Source: Falsihalocynthiibacter sp042445055
GTDB lineage: Bacteria; Pseudomonadota; Alphaproteobacteria; Rhodobacterales; Rhodobacteraceae
DNA length: 64,000 bases
Assembly: GCF_042445055.1 (NCBI RefSeq)
Contig: NZ_CP170339.1
Span: forward strand, 1,674,001 to 1,738,000
Direction of reading: 5' to 3'
Positions 1-7,688 of the stretch are shown in pieces. A model generated the notes under the pieces. The model worked only from the letters and a program-made list of their open reading frames with translations, made no database searches and had not been told where the DNA came from. Positions within the stretch are counted from its first letter, which is position 1; each line of letters opens with the position of its first letter. A program made the translations under genes and the position numbers.

Positions 1-1
1 T

Positions 2-217
2 GATAGTTTCGCGACAGACGAGTTCATCTTCATTGCGGATATGCAAACCGAACACGGGAATGATCCTTCGGATCTTCGCCTTGTGTCTACGGACGCGCAG
101 TCAGCGGCGTTCTTCGTGCAAGAAGAAACCTCTGCGGATGACGAAACGCTGCACACAACCGAAGAGGTAGGCTATCTCGCGATGTTGGAAGGTAGCATTT
201 TCCACGATATCGTTTAA
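2..217 (+). CDS. C-terminal end of a large secreted or surface protein (partial)
   Basis: An open frame runs in from the left edge and stops at TAA 215-217, giving the last 71 residues of a longer protein. The tail is acidic and contains HTTEEVGYLAMLEG. I associate this Glu-rich, His-Thr-Thr-Glu and GYLA pattern with repeat units of large secreted lectin-like or haemolysin-type calcium-binding proteins of marine bacteria, but that is recall and not a search. No signal or membrane segment is visible in this piece. An 11-bp hairpin begins 9 bases after the stop. The frame is convincing because it is open from the window edge and has biased third positions; the family is a guess. Confidence 0.6.
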   Translation, partial: DSFATDEFIFIADMQTEHGNDPSDLRLVSTDAQSAAFFVQEETSADDETLHTTEEVGYLAMLEGSIFHDIV

Positions 218-225
218 TGAAAAGG

Positions 226-251
226 GGTCCAGTAGAGCAATCTGCTGGACC
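226..251 (-). terminator. Perfect 11-bp hairpin between convergent genes
   Basis: GGTCCAGTAGA (226-236), a GCAA tetraloop and TCTGCTGGACC (241-251) form an 11-bp stem with one T-G pair and a GNRA-type loop. Read on the minus strand it is followed by CCCCTTTTC, so it best serves the small secreted-protein gene whose stop is at 305. It also lies 9 bases past the stop of the plus-strand gene and may protect that transcript too, although no T run follows on that side. Confidence 0.65.
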
Positions 252-304
252 TACGCTAACAGTGTATACCTTTGAAGTTTGTGCTTTAGTTCTCGAACAG
301 ATAC

Positions 305-757
305 CTATTTGGTCGGTCCAGAGTATACTTGTGTTATCACTCCGTCATGCAGCAACACTGATGCTTGAGCTGAGCATCCACCTTTAGACCAGCGCAAGAG
401 AAATGGTTGTGGGCGGCAGAAGACGAGCCCTCGGTTCATTCGCACGTCAGCAGGCGCGGCGCCATTCCTCACGGCTTCGACATCGAAACTTCTTAGTGTC
501 GTCCATTCGTTTTCTTCAAACCATGCGGTGATCTCTTGCTCCCTGCATCTCACGCCATGCAACGAATTCCCTTCGTCCTCCGAACGTAGCCGATGGTAGT
601 TGTCGTCACTCACAAGAAGAGAAGTTAAAGCGTTGAGCGCGGATTGGCAGCGCGTTTCCTCATCCGCCTGAACTGGCGTGATAAAAACGAGCAACATTCC
701 AGAAACGAGGATCGCTGTTGGTTTAATTGACGGAAAAATCTTCATATTCAGGATCAT
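305..757 (-). CDS. Small secreted protein with four cysteines, unknown function
   Basis: This encodes 150 residues (146 if translation starts at the second ATG, 743-745). The N-terminus has a classic signal peptide: MKIF, a hydrophobic stretch and a likely cut after PVQA (about residue 31), so the product should be periplasmic or exported. The mature part is about 120 residues with four cysteines (RCQ, VRC, VFC, GGC), suggesting two disulfides. I recognise no domain. It is convergent with the gene at the left edge, and its transcript probably ends at the hairpin at 226-251. Neither start has an ideal ribosome-binding site. Base composition is like that of the neighbours. Function unknown. Confidence 0.7.
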   Translation of the reverse strand: MILNMKIFPSIKPTAILVSGMLLVFITPVQADEETRCQSALNALTSLLVSDDNYHRLRSEDEGNSLHGVRCREQEITAWFEENEWTTLRSFDVEAVRNGAAPADVRMNRGLVFCRPQPFLLRWSKGGCSAQASVLLHDGVITQVYSGPTK

Positions 758-882
758 ACCCCGAAAGATGCCGCAAAACTACAACCGCATTTGTTTGCGC
801 GGGGAAACGTTCAGAAACAGGAATACGAATGCGCTCTCGGACCATCAAAAGTCCGCGAATATCTTGTGCCTAAAGGAAAATC

Positions 883-972
883 TGGCGGAGAGAGAGGGAT
901 TCGAACCCTCGGAACCCGTTAAGGCTCAACGGTTTTCGAGACCGCCACGTTCGACCACTCCGCCACCTCTCC
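883..972 (-). tRNA. tRNA-Ser (anticodon CGA)
   Basis: On the minus strand a 90-nt tRNA folds with acceptor GGAGAGG paired to TCTCTCC, discriminator G and an encoded CCA. The anticodon loop is CTCGAAA (anticodon CGA), there is a long class II variable arm (GTTGAGCCTTAAC region), and the T arm is GGGTTCGAATCCC. The long variable arm and CGA anticodon make this tRNA-Ser reading UCG. Confidence 0.95.
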
Positions 973-1144
973 GCGTAGGGTCCGAGCGCGGTTTAATCTG
1001 CGGCGCGTATCTCCACAAGGTCTTTTCGCAAATTTGATGCAAAATATTGCGATTTTATCTCCTCAAACAGATGTGAGCGTAAACCATTTAATAATACTCG
1101 GCGAACACACTATGATCGCGTGAGTCGTCTTGTTGGAGAGAGTT

Positions 1145-1969
1145 ATGCGTTTGTTGGCTTGCGCCGTTGTATTTGTTTTGGGGATGGTGGGTTCTGTTTC
1201 CGCCGATCGCGCGCGTGATCTCGAGGAGTTGGCGGATGTGCTCCATATTGAAGAAATGGTTGATATCCTCTCGGACGAAGGCGTGCGGTACGGCGAGTCT
1301 TTGGCGGAGGAGATGTTCGGCGATCAGGAGTATTCTGAGTGGACGCTGGAGCTTGAGCGTATTTATGAGCCATCCAAGATGGCCGAGACATTTCGCGAGC
1401 ACTTTGACCCGCTCATGAGCGACCAGGATGTTACCGAGGCGCTTGCCTTTTTTACTTCTCCGCTCGGAATGAAGGTAACACAGCTTGAAATGACCGCGCG
1501 CACCGCGATTAGCGATCCAGACGTTCAGGCCGCGGGTGAGGACCGATTGCTTGGCCTTATGGATGCCAACGATCCAATCATTTCGCAGCTAGAAGAATAT
1601 ATTCGCGTGAATGACCTGATCGATATGAACGTTACAGGCTCAATGAATGAGAGTTACGCTTTCCTTTCTGCCCTTAGCGATGCTGGCGCAATGGCCGTCG
1701 AGATGACGGAAGGAGAGATACTAGAGAGCGTTTGGGGGGATGAGCCGCAAATTCGTGAGGATACTACACAGTGGCTGATGAACTACCTTGCCATGAGCTA
1801 TAGTCCGCTGGATGAGGAGGAGATTGATGAGTTGATCGAATTCAGTCGCACTTCGGAAGGGCAGAGCCTCAATCGTGCTTTGTTTCAGGCGTTCAATGAG
1901 GTATACATGGACATCTCGCGCCGGATGGGGCGGGGGGCTGCTCGATTTATCCTGAGTGAGGATATTTGA
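1145..1969 (+). CDS. DUF2059 domain-containing exported protein
   Basis: The start chosen is ATG 1145, because GGAGAG lies 5 bases upstream; a TTG at 1130 would extend the frame by five residues and swallow that site. The 274-residue product starts MRLLACAVVFVLGMVGSVSA, a signal peptide ending near residue 20, so it is periplasmic. The rest is helical and acidic. It has a region resembling DUF2059 (ALAFFTSPLGMKVTQLE, about residues 105-121) and a second similar helical segment near the end (IDELIEFSRTSEGQSLN), as if two copies of one fold were present. DUF2059 proteins have no established biochemical role. No partner gene is evident; rplU follows after a 238-base gap. Confidence 0.8.
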   Translation: MRLLACAVVFVLGMVGSVSADRARDLEELADVLHIEEMVDILSDEGVRYGESLAEEMFGDQEYSEWTLELERIYEPSKMAETFREHFDPLMSDQDVTEALAFFTSPLGMKVTQLEMTARTAISDPDVQAAGEDRLLGLMDANDPIISQLEEYIRVNDLIDMNVTGSMNESYAFLSALSDAGAMAVEMTEGEILESVWGDEPQIREDTTQWLMNYLAMSYSPLDEEEIDELIEFSRTSEGQSLNRALFQAFNEVYMDISRRMGRGAARFILSEDI

Positions 1970-2030
1970 TACAGGACGGGACCGTCATTGGTAACCAAGA
2001 GCGCAGAAGCGCGTTATTTTCTGTGACGCC

Positions 2031-2059
2031 TTGACTTCCTGTGTAAATCCGAAGATAAG
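2031..2059 (+). promoter_or_regulatory. Candidate sigma70-type promoter for rplU-rpmA
   Basis: TTGACT (2031-2036) and GATAAG (2054-2059) are spaced by 17 bases, giving 5 of 6 and 4 of 6 matches to the consensus. This would leave an untranslated leader of about 140 bases before rplU. I see no obvious autoregulatory structure in the leader beyond short C- and G-rich patches. Confidence 0.4.
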
Positions 2060-2207
2060 CCGCCATCTCGGTTGAAGAGTCTTTGGGATTCTTTGAGTTT
2101 GAGACTATTTTTTGACCGCCCAAAGGGGCGCGCTGTCCGAGGTGCCAATCAGGCAAAACGCTCACGATGTGAGGGCCACACGACGCGGAAAAGCGAAGGA
2201 AGACAAG

Positions 2208-2897
2208 ATGTTTGCGGTTCTAAAAACCGGCGGCAAGCAATATCGGGTTCAAAGCGGCGACGTGCTGCGTGTTGAGCGTATTGCTGCGGATGCGGGCGAA
2301 ACAGTCCAGTTTAACGAAGTTCTTATGGTTGGCGCCACAGTAGGTACGCCAGTTGTTGAGGACGCGGCCGTTCAAGCCGAAGTGATCGACCAGATCAAAG
2401 GCGAAAAACTTATTCATTTCGTGAAACGTCGTCGTAAGCACGGTTCGCAACGTACAAAAGGTCACCGTCAAAAGCTGACTTTGGTTCGTATCACAGAGAT
2501 CCTTGAAAAAGGCGCTGCGAAATCCGGTGTTAAAGTTGCACAGGGCACAGGATCGGTTCCTGCTTCTGTTGTTGCTGCAATGGCTGATGTTACACCAAAA
2601 GCGAAAAACGCACCTGCTAAGAAAGCGGCTGAGAAGCCTGCGGCCAAAGCAAAACCAGCAAAAGCTGCTCCTAAGAAAGCCGCTGCTGCTGACGCTGGCG
2701 CAGATGATTTGAAAAAATTGTCCGGCGTAGGCCCCGCACTTGAGAAAAAACTGATCGACGCAGGTATCACCAGCTTCGCTCAGATCGCTGCTTGGACTGA
2801 AGCTGACGTTGCTGACTTTGATGAGAAACTCTCGTTCAAAGGCCGCATCGAGCGCGAAGGTTGGATCGAGCAAGCTAAAGAACTCACAAAAGGCTAA
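2208..2897 (+). CDS. rplU: 50S ribosomal protein L21 with C-terminal helix-hairpin-helix extension
   Basis: L21 is a 23S rRNA-binding protein of the large subunit. The start is ATG 2208 (MFAVLKTGGKQYRV), after the purine-rich site GAAGGAAGAC; the open frame further upstream is not L21-like. Residues 1-102 are ordinary L21, with the basic signature HFVKRRRKHGSQRTKGHRQ. The protein is 229 residues rather than about 103. After a linker comes an Ala/Lys/Pro-rich stretch (about residues 127-165) and then a helix-hairpin-helix-like domain with KLSGVGPALEKKL. Long L21 proteins of this kind are known in Rhodobacterales. The tail could contact RNA or DNA, but its role is not visible here. rpmA follows after 11 bases, the usual pair. 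Confidence 0.97.
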   Translation: MFAVLKTGGKQYRVQSGDVLRVERIAADAGETVQFNEVLMVGATVGTPVVEDAAVQAEVIDQIKGEKLIHFVKRRRKHGSQRTKGHRQKLTLVRITEILEKGAAKSGVKVAQGTGSVPASVVAAMADVTPKAKNAPAKKAAEKPAAKAKPAKAAPKKAAAADAGADDLKKLSGVGPALEKKLIDAGITSFAQIAAWTEADVADFDEKLSFKGRIEREGWIEQAKELTKG

Positions 2898-2908
2898 GGA
2901 GAGACCAG

Positions 2909-3178
2909 ATGGCACATAAAAAAGCAGGCGGTTCATCCCGTAACGGTCGCGACTCCGCTGGTCGTCGACTTGGTGTTAAGAAATTCGGTGGCGAAGTTGT
3001 CGTTCCAGGCAATATCATCGTGCGTCAACGTGGTACAAAAATGTACCCAGGCAACGGTGTAGGCATGGGTAAAGATCACACGATCTTTGCAACTTCCGAA
3101 GGTAACGTGAAGTTCCACAAGGGCCTAAAAGGCCGCACCTTTATTTCGGTTCTCCCAGTGGCGGAGGCCGCTGAGTAA
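2909..3178 (+). CDS. rpmA: 50S ribosomal protein L27
   Basis: This is an 89-residue protein of normal L27 length. It starts MAHKKAGGSSRNGRDS, the conserved L27 N-terminus that reaches the peptidyl-transferase centre, and contains the GGEVVVPGNIIVRQRGTK core. The start ATG lies 7 bases after AAGGAGAG. It is cotranscribed with rplU and followed 25 bases after its stop by a strong terminator. Nothing is unusual in it. Confidence 0.98.
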   Translation: MAHKKAGGSSRNGRDSAGRRLGVKKFGGEVVVPGNIIVRQRGTKMYPGNGVGMGKDHTIFATSEGNVKFHKGLKGRTFISVLPVAEAAE

Positions 3179-3203
3179 GCCGAAACCTTATGGTGAATTT
3201 TTA

Positions 3204-3231
3204 GGGTCGGCGGAAACGCCGGCCCTTTTTT
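3204..3231 (+). terminator. Rho-independent terminator of rplU-rpmA
   Basis: GGGTCGGCG (3204-3212), a GAAA loop and CGCCGGCCC (3217-3225) form a 9-bp stem followed by TTTTTT and more T-rich sequence. It closes the ribosomal-protein operon. Confidence 0.9.
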
Positions 3232-3478
3232 ATTTTTGCCACAATCGTCTGTTACATTGCGCGAATAAAACAATTCGCAACATTGCAACGCGACGGGCAG
3301 TTCTGAATTAATTTGTGGTTGCTCGCAATCACAGGGGATCAAGAATTCTAAGATCCTCGGGACGTTACTTGTAAATTTTGGCACGGATTGCCATCTGATT
3401 TACCGAGCGTCCACTCTGCTGCGTCATTCGACGAAGCGGACATGAGCGGCGCTCCCAAGAAGGGTTGGGGGTAGCCAT
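3232..3478. other. Gene-free interval with imperfect TTGC/GCAA inverted repeats
   Basis: No convincing gene lies here. The interval holds an imperfect palindrome at 3314-3333 (arms of nine, TGTGGTTGC and GCAATCACA, one mismatch, 2-base centre) and a looser pair of TTGCG and CGCAA at 3257-3261 and 3276-3280. These could be operator sites for the acetyltransferase gene downstream, but I cannot assign a regulator. Confidence 0.35.
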
Positions 3479-3541
3479 ATGAAGCGCATATATCTGAGTT
3501 TCAGGTGTGTGCTTGTGCTTTTCGGAGGAGCGAAGGCATGA
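3479..3541 (+). CDS. Possible 20-residue leader ORF overlapping the acetyltransferase start
   Basis: ATG 3479 opens a 20-codon frame (MKRIYLSFRCVLVLFGGAKA) whose TGA overlaps the ATG of the next gene as ATGA (3538-3541). A GGGGGTAG run sits just upstream. A frame this short is easily accidental, but the ATGA overlap is the geometry of translational coupling. It could be a leader peptide or nothing. Confidence 0.25.
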   Translation: MKRIYLSFRCVLVLFGGAKA

Positions 3542-4068
3542 GAGTTGAGACGATTACAGGCCAACAAGTAATAGAAGCCGAACGGTTTACATTGCGCCCG
3601 GTTCAGAGTTCTGACGCGGGACAAATCCGCATGTACGCAGGAGACATTCGAGTTTCCGAGTTTACCAGTTCGATTCCGCATCCGCTTCCGCGCGGTGCGA
3701 CACAGAGTTTTATTGCCCGCGCGACGGATCCGGAACGGACCGAGGATGTGTGGGTCATGGCGTCCAAAAATGACGAAGTGCTCGGTGTTATCAGCTTGAA
3801 ACACATGGATCGTGCTCAATCGGAAATCGGATATTGGGTCGCTCCTGCGTTTTGGGGGGCTGGCTATGCGTCAGAGGCTGTTCGCGTTCTTCTGGAAGCT
3901 AACCCTCAGAATTGTAACACAATTTTCGCAGAAGTCTTTCAGGACAACCCCGCGTCGGCACGTGTGCTTACGAATGCAGGCTTTGAATACCTCGGCGACG
4001 CCGAGAAATTCTCGGTTGCGCGCAATGCGAATGTCGCTACTTGGACCTACCTGAAAAAATACGCATGA
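3538..4068 (+). CDS. GNAT-family N-acetyltransferase (RimJ/RimL-like)
   Basis: This encodes 176 residues from ATG 3538, preceded by GGAGGAG; the longer open frame lacks a site. It shows the GNAT order: an N-terminal strand (AERFTLRPVQSSDAGQI), the mid-domain strand EVLGVISLKHM, then IGYWVAPAFWGAGYASEAV, which matches motif A for acetyl-CoA binding, and FAEVFQDNPASARVLTNAGF near the end. The pattern fits the RimJ/RimL subgroup, which acetylates protein N-termini or small amines; the substrate cannot be read from sequence. The gene lies alone between rpmA and obgE. Confidence 0.85.
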   Translation: MRVETITGQQVIEAERFTLRPVQSSDAGQIRMYAGDIRVSEFTSSIPHPLPRGATQSFIARATDPERTEDVWVMASKNDEVLGVISLKHMDRAQSEIGYWVAPAFWGAGYASEAVRVLLEANPQNCNTIFAEVFQDNPASARVLTNAGFEYLGDAEKFSVARNANVATWTYLKKYA

Positions 4069-4076
4069 TGCGTGAC

Positions 4077-4098
4077 TTGGGGCCCTTGCGGGCCTCAG
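4077..4098 (+). terminator. Hairpin after the acetyltransferase gene
   Basis: TTGGGGCCC (4077-4085), a TTGC loop and GGGCCTCAG (4090-4098) pair over 9 positions including two G-T pairs. The T run afterwards is poor (GTTCCGTTT), so termination may be weak. Confidence 0.4.
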
Positions 4099-4186
4099 GT
4101 TCCGTTTGCGTGAAATAACGCGAGGCTTGAGCCTGCGCGCATTCTCCTTTATCGCCTGACATAGACGCAACAAAAGGCCGCCCACC

Positions 4187-5224
4187 ATGAAATTTCTTGA
4201 TCTCTGCAAAGTTTACATCCGTTCGGGTGGCGGTGGCGGCGGCTGTGTTTCGTTTCGGCGCGAGAAGTATATCGAATACGGCGGTCCCGACGGTGGCGAT
4301 GGTGGTCGCGGTGGCGATGTGATTGCAGAAGCAGTTGAGGGGCTGAACACGCTCATCGACTTCCGCTATCAACAGCATTTCTATGCCAAGAATGGCCAGC
4401 CCGGTATGGGCGCGCAGCGCACGGGGCATGATGGCGAGACTGTAATTCTCAAGCTCCCCGTCGGTACAGAGGTGCTCGATGAGGACCAAGAGACGGTGAT
4501 TGCGGATTTGACCGAAGTTGGCCAACGTGTTGTCCTCGCTAAGGGCGGCAACGGTGGCTTTGGTAACTTGCACTTTAAGTCTGCAACGAACCAGGCACCG
4601 AGGCGCGCGAATCCGGGCCAAGAAGGTGTCGAGCGTACGATTTGGTTGCGCCTCAAGTTGATCGCGGATTCCGGCCTTTTGGGGCTCCCGAATGCTGGTA
4701 AATCCACGTTCCTTGCGGCCACTTCGAACGCGCGGCCCAAGATTGCGGACTATCCGTTTACGACCCTTTACCCCAATTTGGGCGTTGTTGGTGTTGATGG
4801 CGCAGAGTTCGTTATGGCTGACATTCCGGGATTGATTGAGGGCGCAAGCGAAGGGCGCGGGCTTGGCGATTTGTTCCTTGGCCACGTTGAACGTTGTTCC
4901 GTATTGCTGCACCTGATCGATGGCACTGCTGAGGATGTTGCCGAAGATTATCGCACGATCATTCATGAGCTGGAGGCCTATGGCGGTGAACTCGCCGAGA
5001 AGCCTCGTATCACGGTTCTGAACAAAATTGATGCGTTGGATGATGAAGAACGCGCCGAGAAAAAAACCGCGCTTGAAGAAGCGGTTGGTTCTCCGGTCAT
5101 GATGATGTCGGGTGTTGCCCGCGAAGGTCTGACCGAGGTTCTGCGTGCCGTTCGTGCGGAAATCTCAGAGGATAAACTGCGCCAGTCAAAGGTTGGCGAG
5201 GAACCCGCGCCATGGCAGCCGTAA
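4187..5224 (+). CDS. obgE: Obg GTPase (ribosome assembly and stress)
   Basis: ObgE/CgtA is an essential GTPase that binds the 50S subunit during late assembly. The 345-residue product has the glycine-rich Obg domain (residues 1-158; SGGGGGGCVSFRREK, DGGDGGRGG) and then a G domain. The G domain has the P-loop GLPNAGKST (about 166-174), switch DIPGLIEGAS (about 213) and NKID (about 279). There is no long C-terminal extension, as in many alphaproteobacteria. ATG 4187 begins the conserved MKFLDLCKVYIRSG. The rplU-rpmA-(insert)-obgE order is classical, here broken by the acetyltransferase. It overlaps proB by 13 bases, so the two are translated from one message. Confidence 0.97.
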   Translation: MKFLDLCKVYIRSGGGGGGCVSFRREKYIEYGGPDGGDGGRGGDVIAEAVEGLNTLIDFRYQQHFYAKNGQPGMGAQRTGHDGETVILKLPVGTEVLDEDQETVIADLTEVGQRVVLAKGGNGGFGNLHFKSATNQAPRRANPGQEGVERTIWLRLKLIADSGLLGLPNAGKSTFLAATSNARPKIADYPFTTLYPNLGVVGVDGAEFVMADIPGLIEGASEGRGLGDLFLGHVERCSVLLHLIDGTAEDVAEDYRTIIHELEAYGGELAEKPRITVLNKIDALDDEERAEKKTALEEAVGSPVMMMSGVAREGLTEVLRAVRAEISEDKLRQSKVGEEPAPWQP

Positions 5225-6336
5225 CCACTTCGCGCGAAATTCTTGGCGCTGCAAAACGTATCGTTATTAAAATCGGATCGGCGCTCTTGGTTGATCGCAA
5301 CACAGGCGAGCTCCGCGAGGATTGGCTCTTGGGGCTTGCCTCTGACGTTGCAGAGGCTAAGGCCGGCGGCGTCGATGTTATATTGGTTTCCTCTGGTTCA
5401 ATCGCACTGGGGCGCAACGTTCTGGGATTGCCCAAGGGAGACTTGGCACTAGAGCAATCGCAAGCCGCCGCCGCCGTTGGGCAAATACGCCTTGCGCGCG
5501 CATATGAAAATGTCTTGTCGCCACTCGGCATTACGACCGCACAGGTGCTTGTTACCCTCGAAGACAGCAATGATCGGCGGCGTTATCTGAACTCGCGCGC
5601 GACCTTGGCACAGCTCTTGAGCCTTGGCGCAGTGCCGATTGTGAACGAGAATGATACCGTCGCGACAGATGAAATCCGTTTCGGGGATAACGACAGGTTG
5701 GCGGCACAGGTTGCGGTAACGACGGGCGCCGATGCGCTTGTGTTGTTGTCCGATGTCGACGGTTTCTATTCAGCAAATCCCGGAATTGACCCGTCTGCCA
5801 AACGTTTTGATGTTATCGACGCAATTACGCCCGCGATCGAAGCGATGGCGGGCGATCCGACGTCTGGCTTGTCCAAGGGCGGGATGAAAACCAAGGTTCT
5901 AGCGGCGAAAACTGCAACGGGATCTGGCTGCGCGATGGTGATTTCAGAAGGGTCGATCCTGCGGCCGATTCAGGCGCTGTTGCAGGGGGCAAACTGCACT
6001 TGGTTCACGGCACAAGATGATCCGCAAACGGCCCGCAAGCGTTGGATCACCGCAATGAAGCCGCAGGGGAAAATAACGGTAGACGCGGGCGCCGCGAACG
6101 CATTGCGCGGCGGCAAGTCGCTTTTACCTGCTGGGGTGGCGGACGTTCAGGGAACCTTCGGACGAGGGGAGCCGGTGGAGATCGTTGGCCCCAACGGTCC
6201 GATTGGCTGCGGGCTGGTTCGCTATACATCCGCCGAAGCGCAACAAATTAAGGGCCTTGCGTCGCATCAGTTTGCCGAAGTTCTGGGCTATTCGGGGCGC
6301 GCTGCGTTGATTCATCGCGATGATATGGTCGTCTAG
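5212..6336 (+). CDS. proB: Glutamate 5-kinase
   Basis: ProB phosphorylates glutamate to gamma-glutamyl phosphate, the committed and proline-inhibited step of proline synthesis. The 374-residue protein has the amino-acid-kinase domain (IVIKIGSALLVD near residue 18, VSSGSIALG, NENDTVATDEIRFGDND, SKGGMKTKV) and a C-terminal PUA domain from about residue 280 (GKITVDAGAANALRGGKSLL). Length is normal for the PUA-containing form. It overlaps obgE by 13 bases and is followed about 100 bases later by proA, which takes its product. Confidence 0.97.
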   Translation: MAAVTTSREILGAAKRIVIKIGSALLVDRNTGELREDWLLGLASDVAEAKAGGVDVILVSSGSIALGRNVLGLPKGDLALEQSQAAAAVGQIRLARAYENVLSPLGITTAQVLVTLEDSNDRRRYLNSRATLAQLLSLGAVPIVNENDTVATDEIRFGDNDRLAAQVAVTTGADALVLLSDVDGFYSANPGIDPSAKRFDVIDAITPAIEAMAGDPTSGLSKGGMKTKVLAAKTATGSGCAMVISEGSILRPIQALLQGANCTWFTAQDDPQTARKRWITAMKPQGKITVDAGAANALRGGKSLLPAGVADVQGTFGRGEPVEIVGPNGPIGCGLVRYTSAEAQQIKGLASHQFAEVLGYSGRAALIHRDDMVV

Positions 6337-6437
6337 GCATACAGTGATGGCCCATATCTCAAAATGTGATGGACGGCCACTTGGTTTATCTACCTGAAAT
6401 TCCTTATAAAGCACTGACGAATCTGAAAGGTGCTCTC

Positions 6438-7685
6438 ATGACAGACAATATCCCAGAGATGATGAAGGAAATCGGAAAACGCGCGCGAGCTGCTGCGCGC
6501 GAGTTGGGATTTGCACCGGGGCCGCAAAAAGAGGCGGCGCTGATTGCTGCGGCGGATGCGGTTTGGGCGCGTCGGGATGAGATCATGGCCGCAAACGCGC
6601 GCGACATGGAATTTGGTCGCGAGAAGGGTCTTAGCGCGGCGATGCTGGATCGCTTGATGCTCGATGAGACGCGGATCAGCGCGATTGTCGAAAGTCTTCG
6701 GACAGTTGCAGCACAGCACGATCCCGTGGGCGAGACACTGACCGAGTGGGATATGGAAAGCGGCCTGCATATCAAGCGCGTCCGCACGCCCCTTGGTGTG
6801 ATTGGCGTCATCTACGAGAGCCGCCCCAATGTGACCGCGGACGCAGGTGCGCTTTGCCTAAAGGCAGGGAATGCCGTTATTTTGCGTGGTGGCTCGGAGA
6901 GCTTTCATAGCTCTGGACTTATTCACGAGTGCCTTCAGGATGGTTTGAAATCTGCTGGCTTGCCCACAGACGCCATTCAGCGCATTCCGACACGTGATCG
7001 CGCCGCGGTCGCCGAAATGCTCCGCGCGACCGATTACATTGACGTCATCGTTCCGCGCGGCGGGAAGGGACTTGTCGGGCTGGTCCAGCGCGAAGCTCGC
7101 GTGCCTGTTTTCGCGCATCTCGAAGGCATTTGCCATATCTTCGTTGATGCAGGTGCCGATCCTGAGAAGGCGTTGAAAGTGGTTCTGAATGCCAAGACGC
7201 GCCGCACGGGGATCTGCGGTTCGGCAGAGTGTCTGTTGGTTCACAAGGATATTGCCGCGACCATCGGTCAGAAAATCGTTGATGCCCTCAAGGATACGGG
7301 GGTCGAAGTGCGCGCCGAGGGGCTTAACGGGACGATTGCGGCCACTGGCGATGATTTCGGCAAGGAGTTCCTTGATATGATTATCGCGGCCAAAGTCGTG
7401 GATGATATCGACGGTGCTATCGCTCATATTCAAGAGTACGGTTCAAACCATACCGATTGCGTTATCACGGAAAATCAAGAGGTTGCGGATCGTTTCTTCG
7501 CTCGGTTGGATAGCGCGATCCTGATGCATAACGCTTCGACTCAATTCGCTGATGGCGGAGAGTTCGGTATGGGCGCAGAGATCGGCATTGCCACAGGCAA
7601 GATGCATGCGCGCGGCCCAGTCGGGGCCGAACAGCTCACGAGCTTTAAGTACATCGTGGTTGGCGACGGAACGGTGCGTAGTTAG
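6438..7685 (+). CDS. proA: Gamma-glutamyl phosphate reductase
   Basis: ProA reduces gamma-glutamyl phosphate to glutamate semialdehyde with NADPH. The start chosen is ATG 6438 (MTDNIPEMMKEIG), after AAAGGTG; the frame is open 24 codons further up but without similarity to the family. The 415-residue length is normal. The aldehyde-dehydrogenase fold shows YESRPNVTADAGALCLKAGNA, the catalytic cysteine in KTRRTGICGSAE, and EFGMGAEIGIATGKMHARGPVG near the end. It stands behind proB, forming the obgE-proB-proA run common in this order, and stops 3 bases from the convergent chpT. Confidence 0.97.
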   Translation: MTDNIPEMMKEIGKRARAAARELGFAPGPQKEAALIAAADAVWARRDEIMAANARDMEFGREKGLSAAMLDRLMLDETRISAIVESLRTVAAQHDPVGETLTEWDMESGLHIKRVRTPLGVIGVIYESRPNVTADAGALCLKAGNAVILRGGSESFHSSGLIHECLQDGLKSAGLPTDAIQRIPTRDRAAVAEMLRATDYIDVIVPRGGKGLVGLVQREARVPVFAHLEGICHIFVDAGADPEKALKVVLNAKTRRTGICGSAECLLVHKDIAATIGQKIVDALKDTGVEVRAEGLNGTIAATGDDFGKEFLDMIIAAKVVDDIDGAIAHIQEYGSNHTDCVITENQEVADRFFARLDSAILMHNASTQFADGGEFGMGAEIGIATGKMHARGPVGAEQLTSFKYIVVGDGTVRS

Positions 7686-7688
7686 GCT

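Noticed and set aside
678..1037. Plus-strand frame across tRNA-Ser
   Set aside because: It is translated tRNA sequence plus the opposite strand of the secreted-protein start.
2112..2207. 32 extra codons before L21
   Set aside because: Conserved L21 begins at MFAVLKTGGKQYRV; the added part has no family similarity and would remove the ribosome-binding site.
4037..4966. Long minus-strand frame opposite obgE
   Set aside because: It overlaps a certain essential gene over its whole length with atypical residues.
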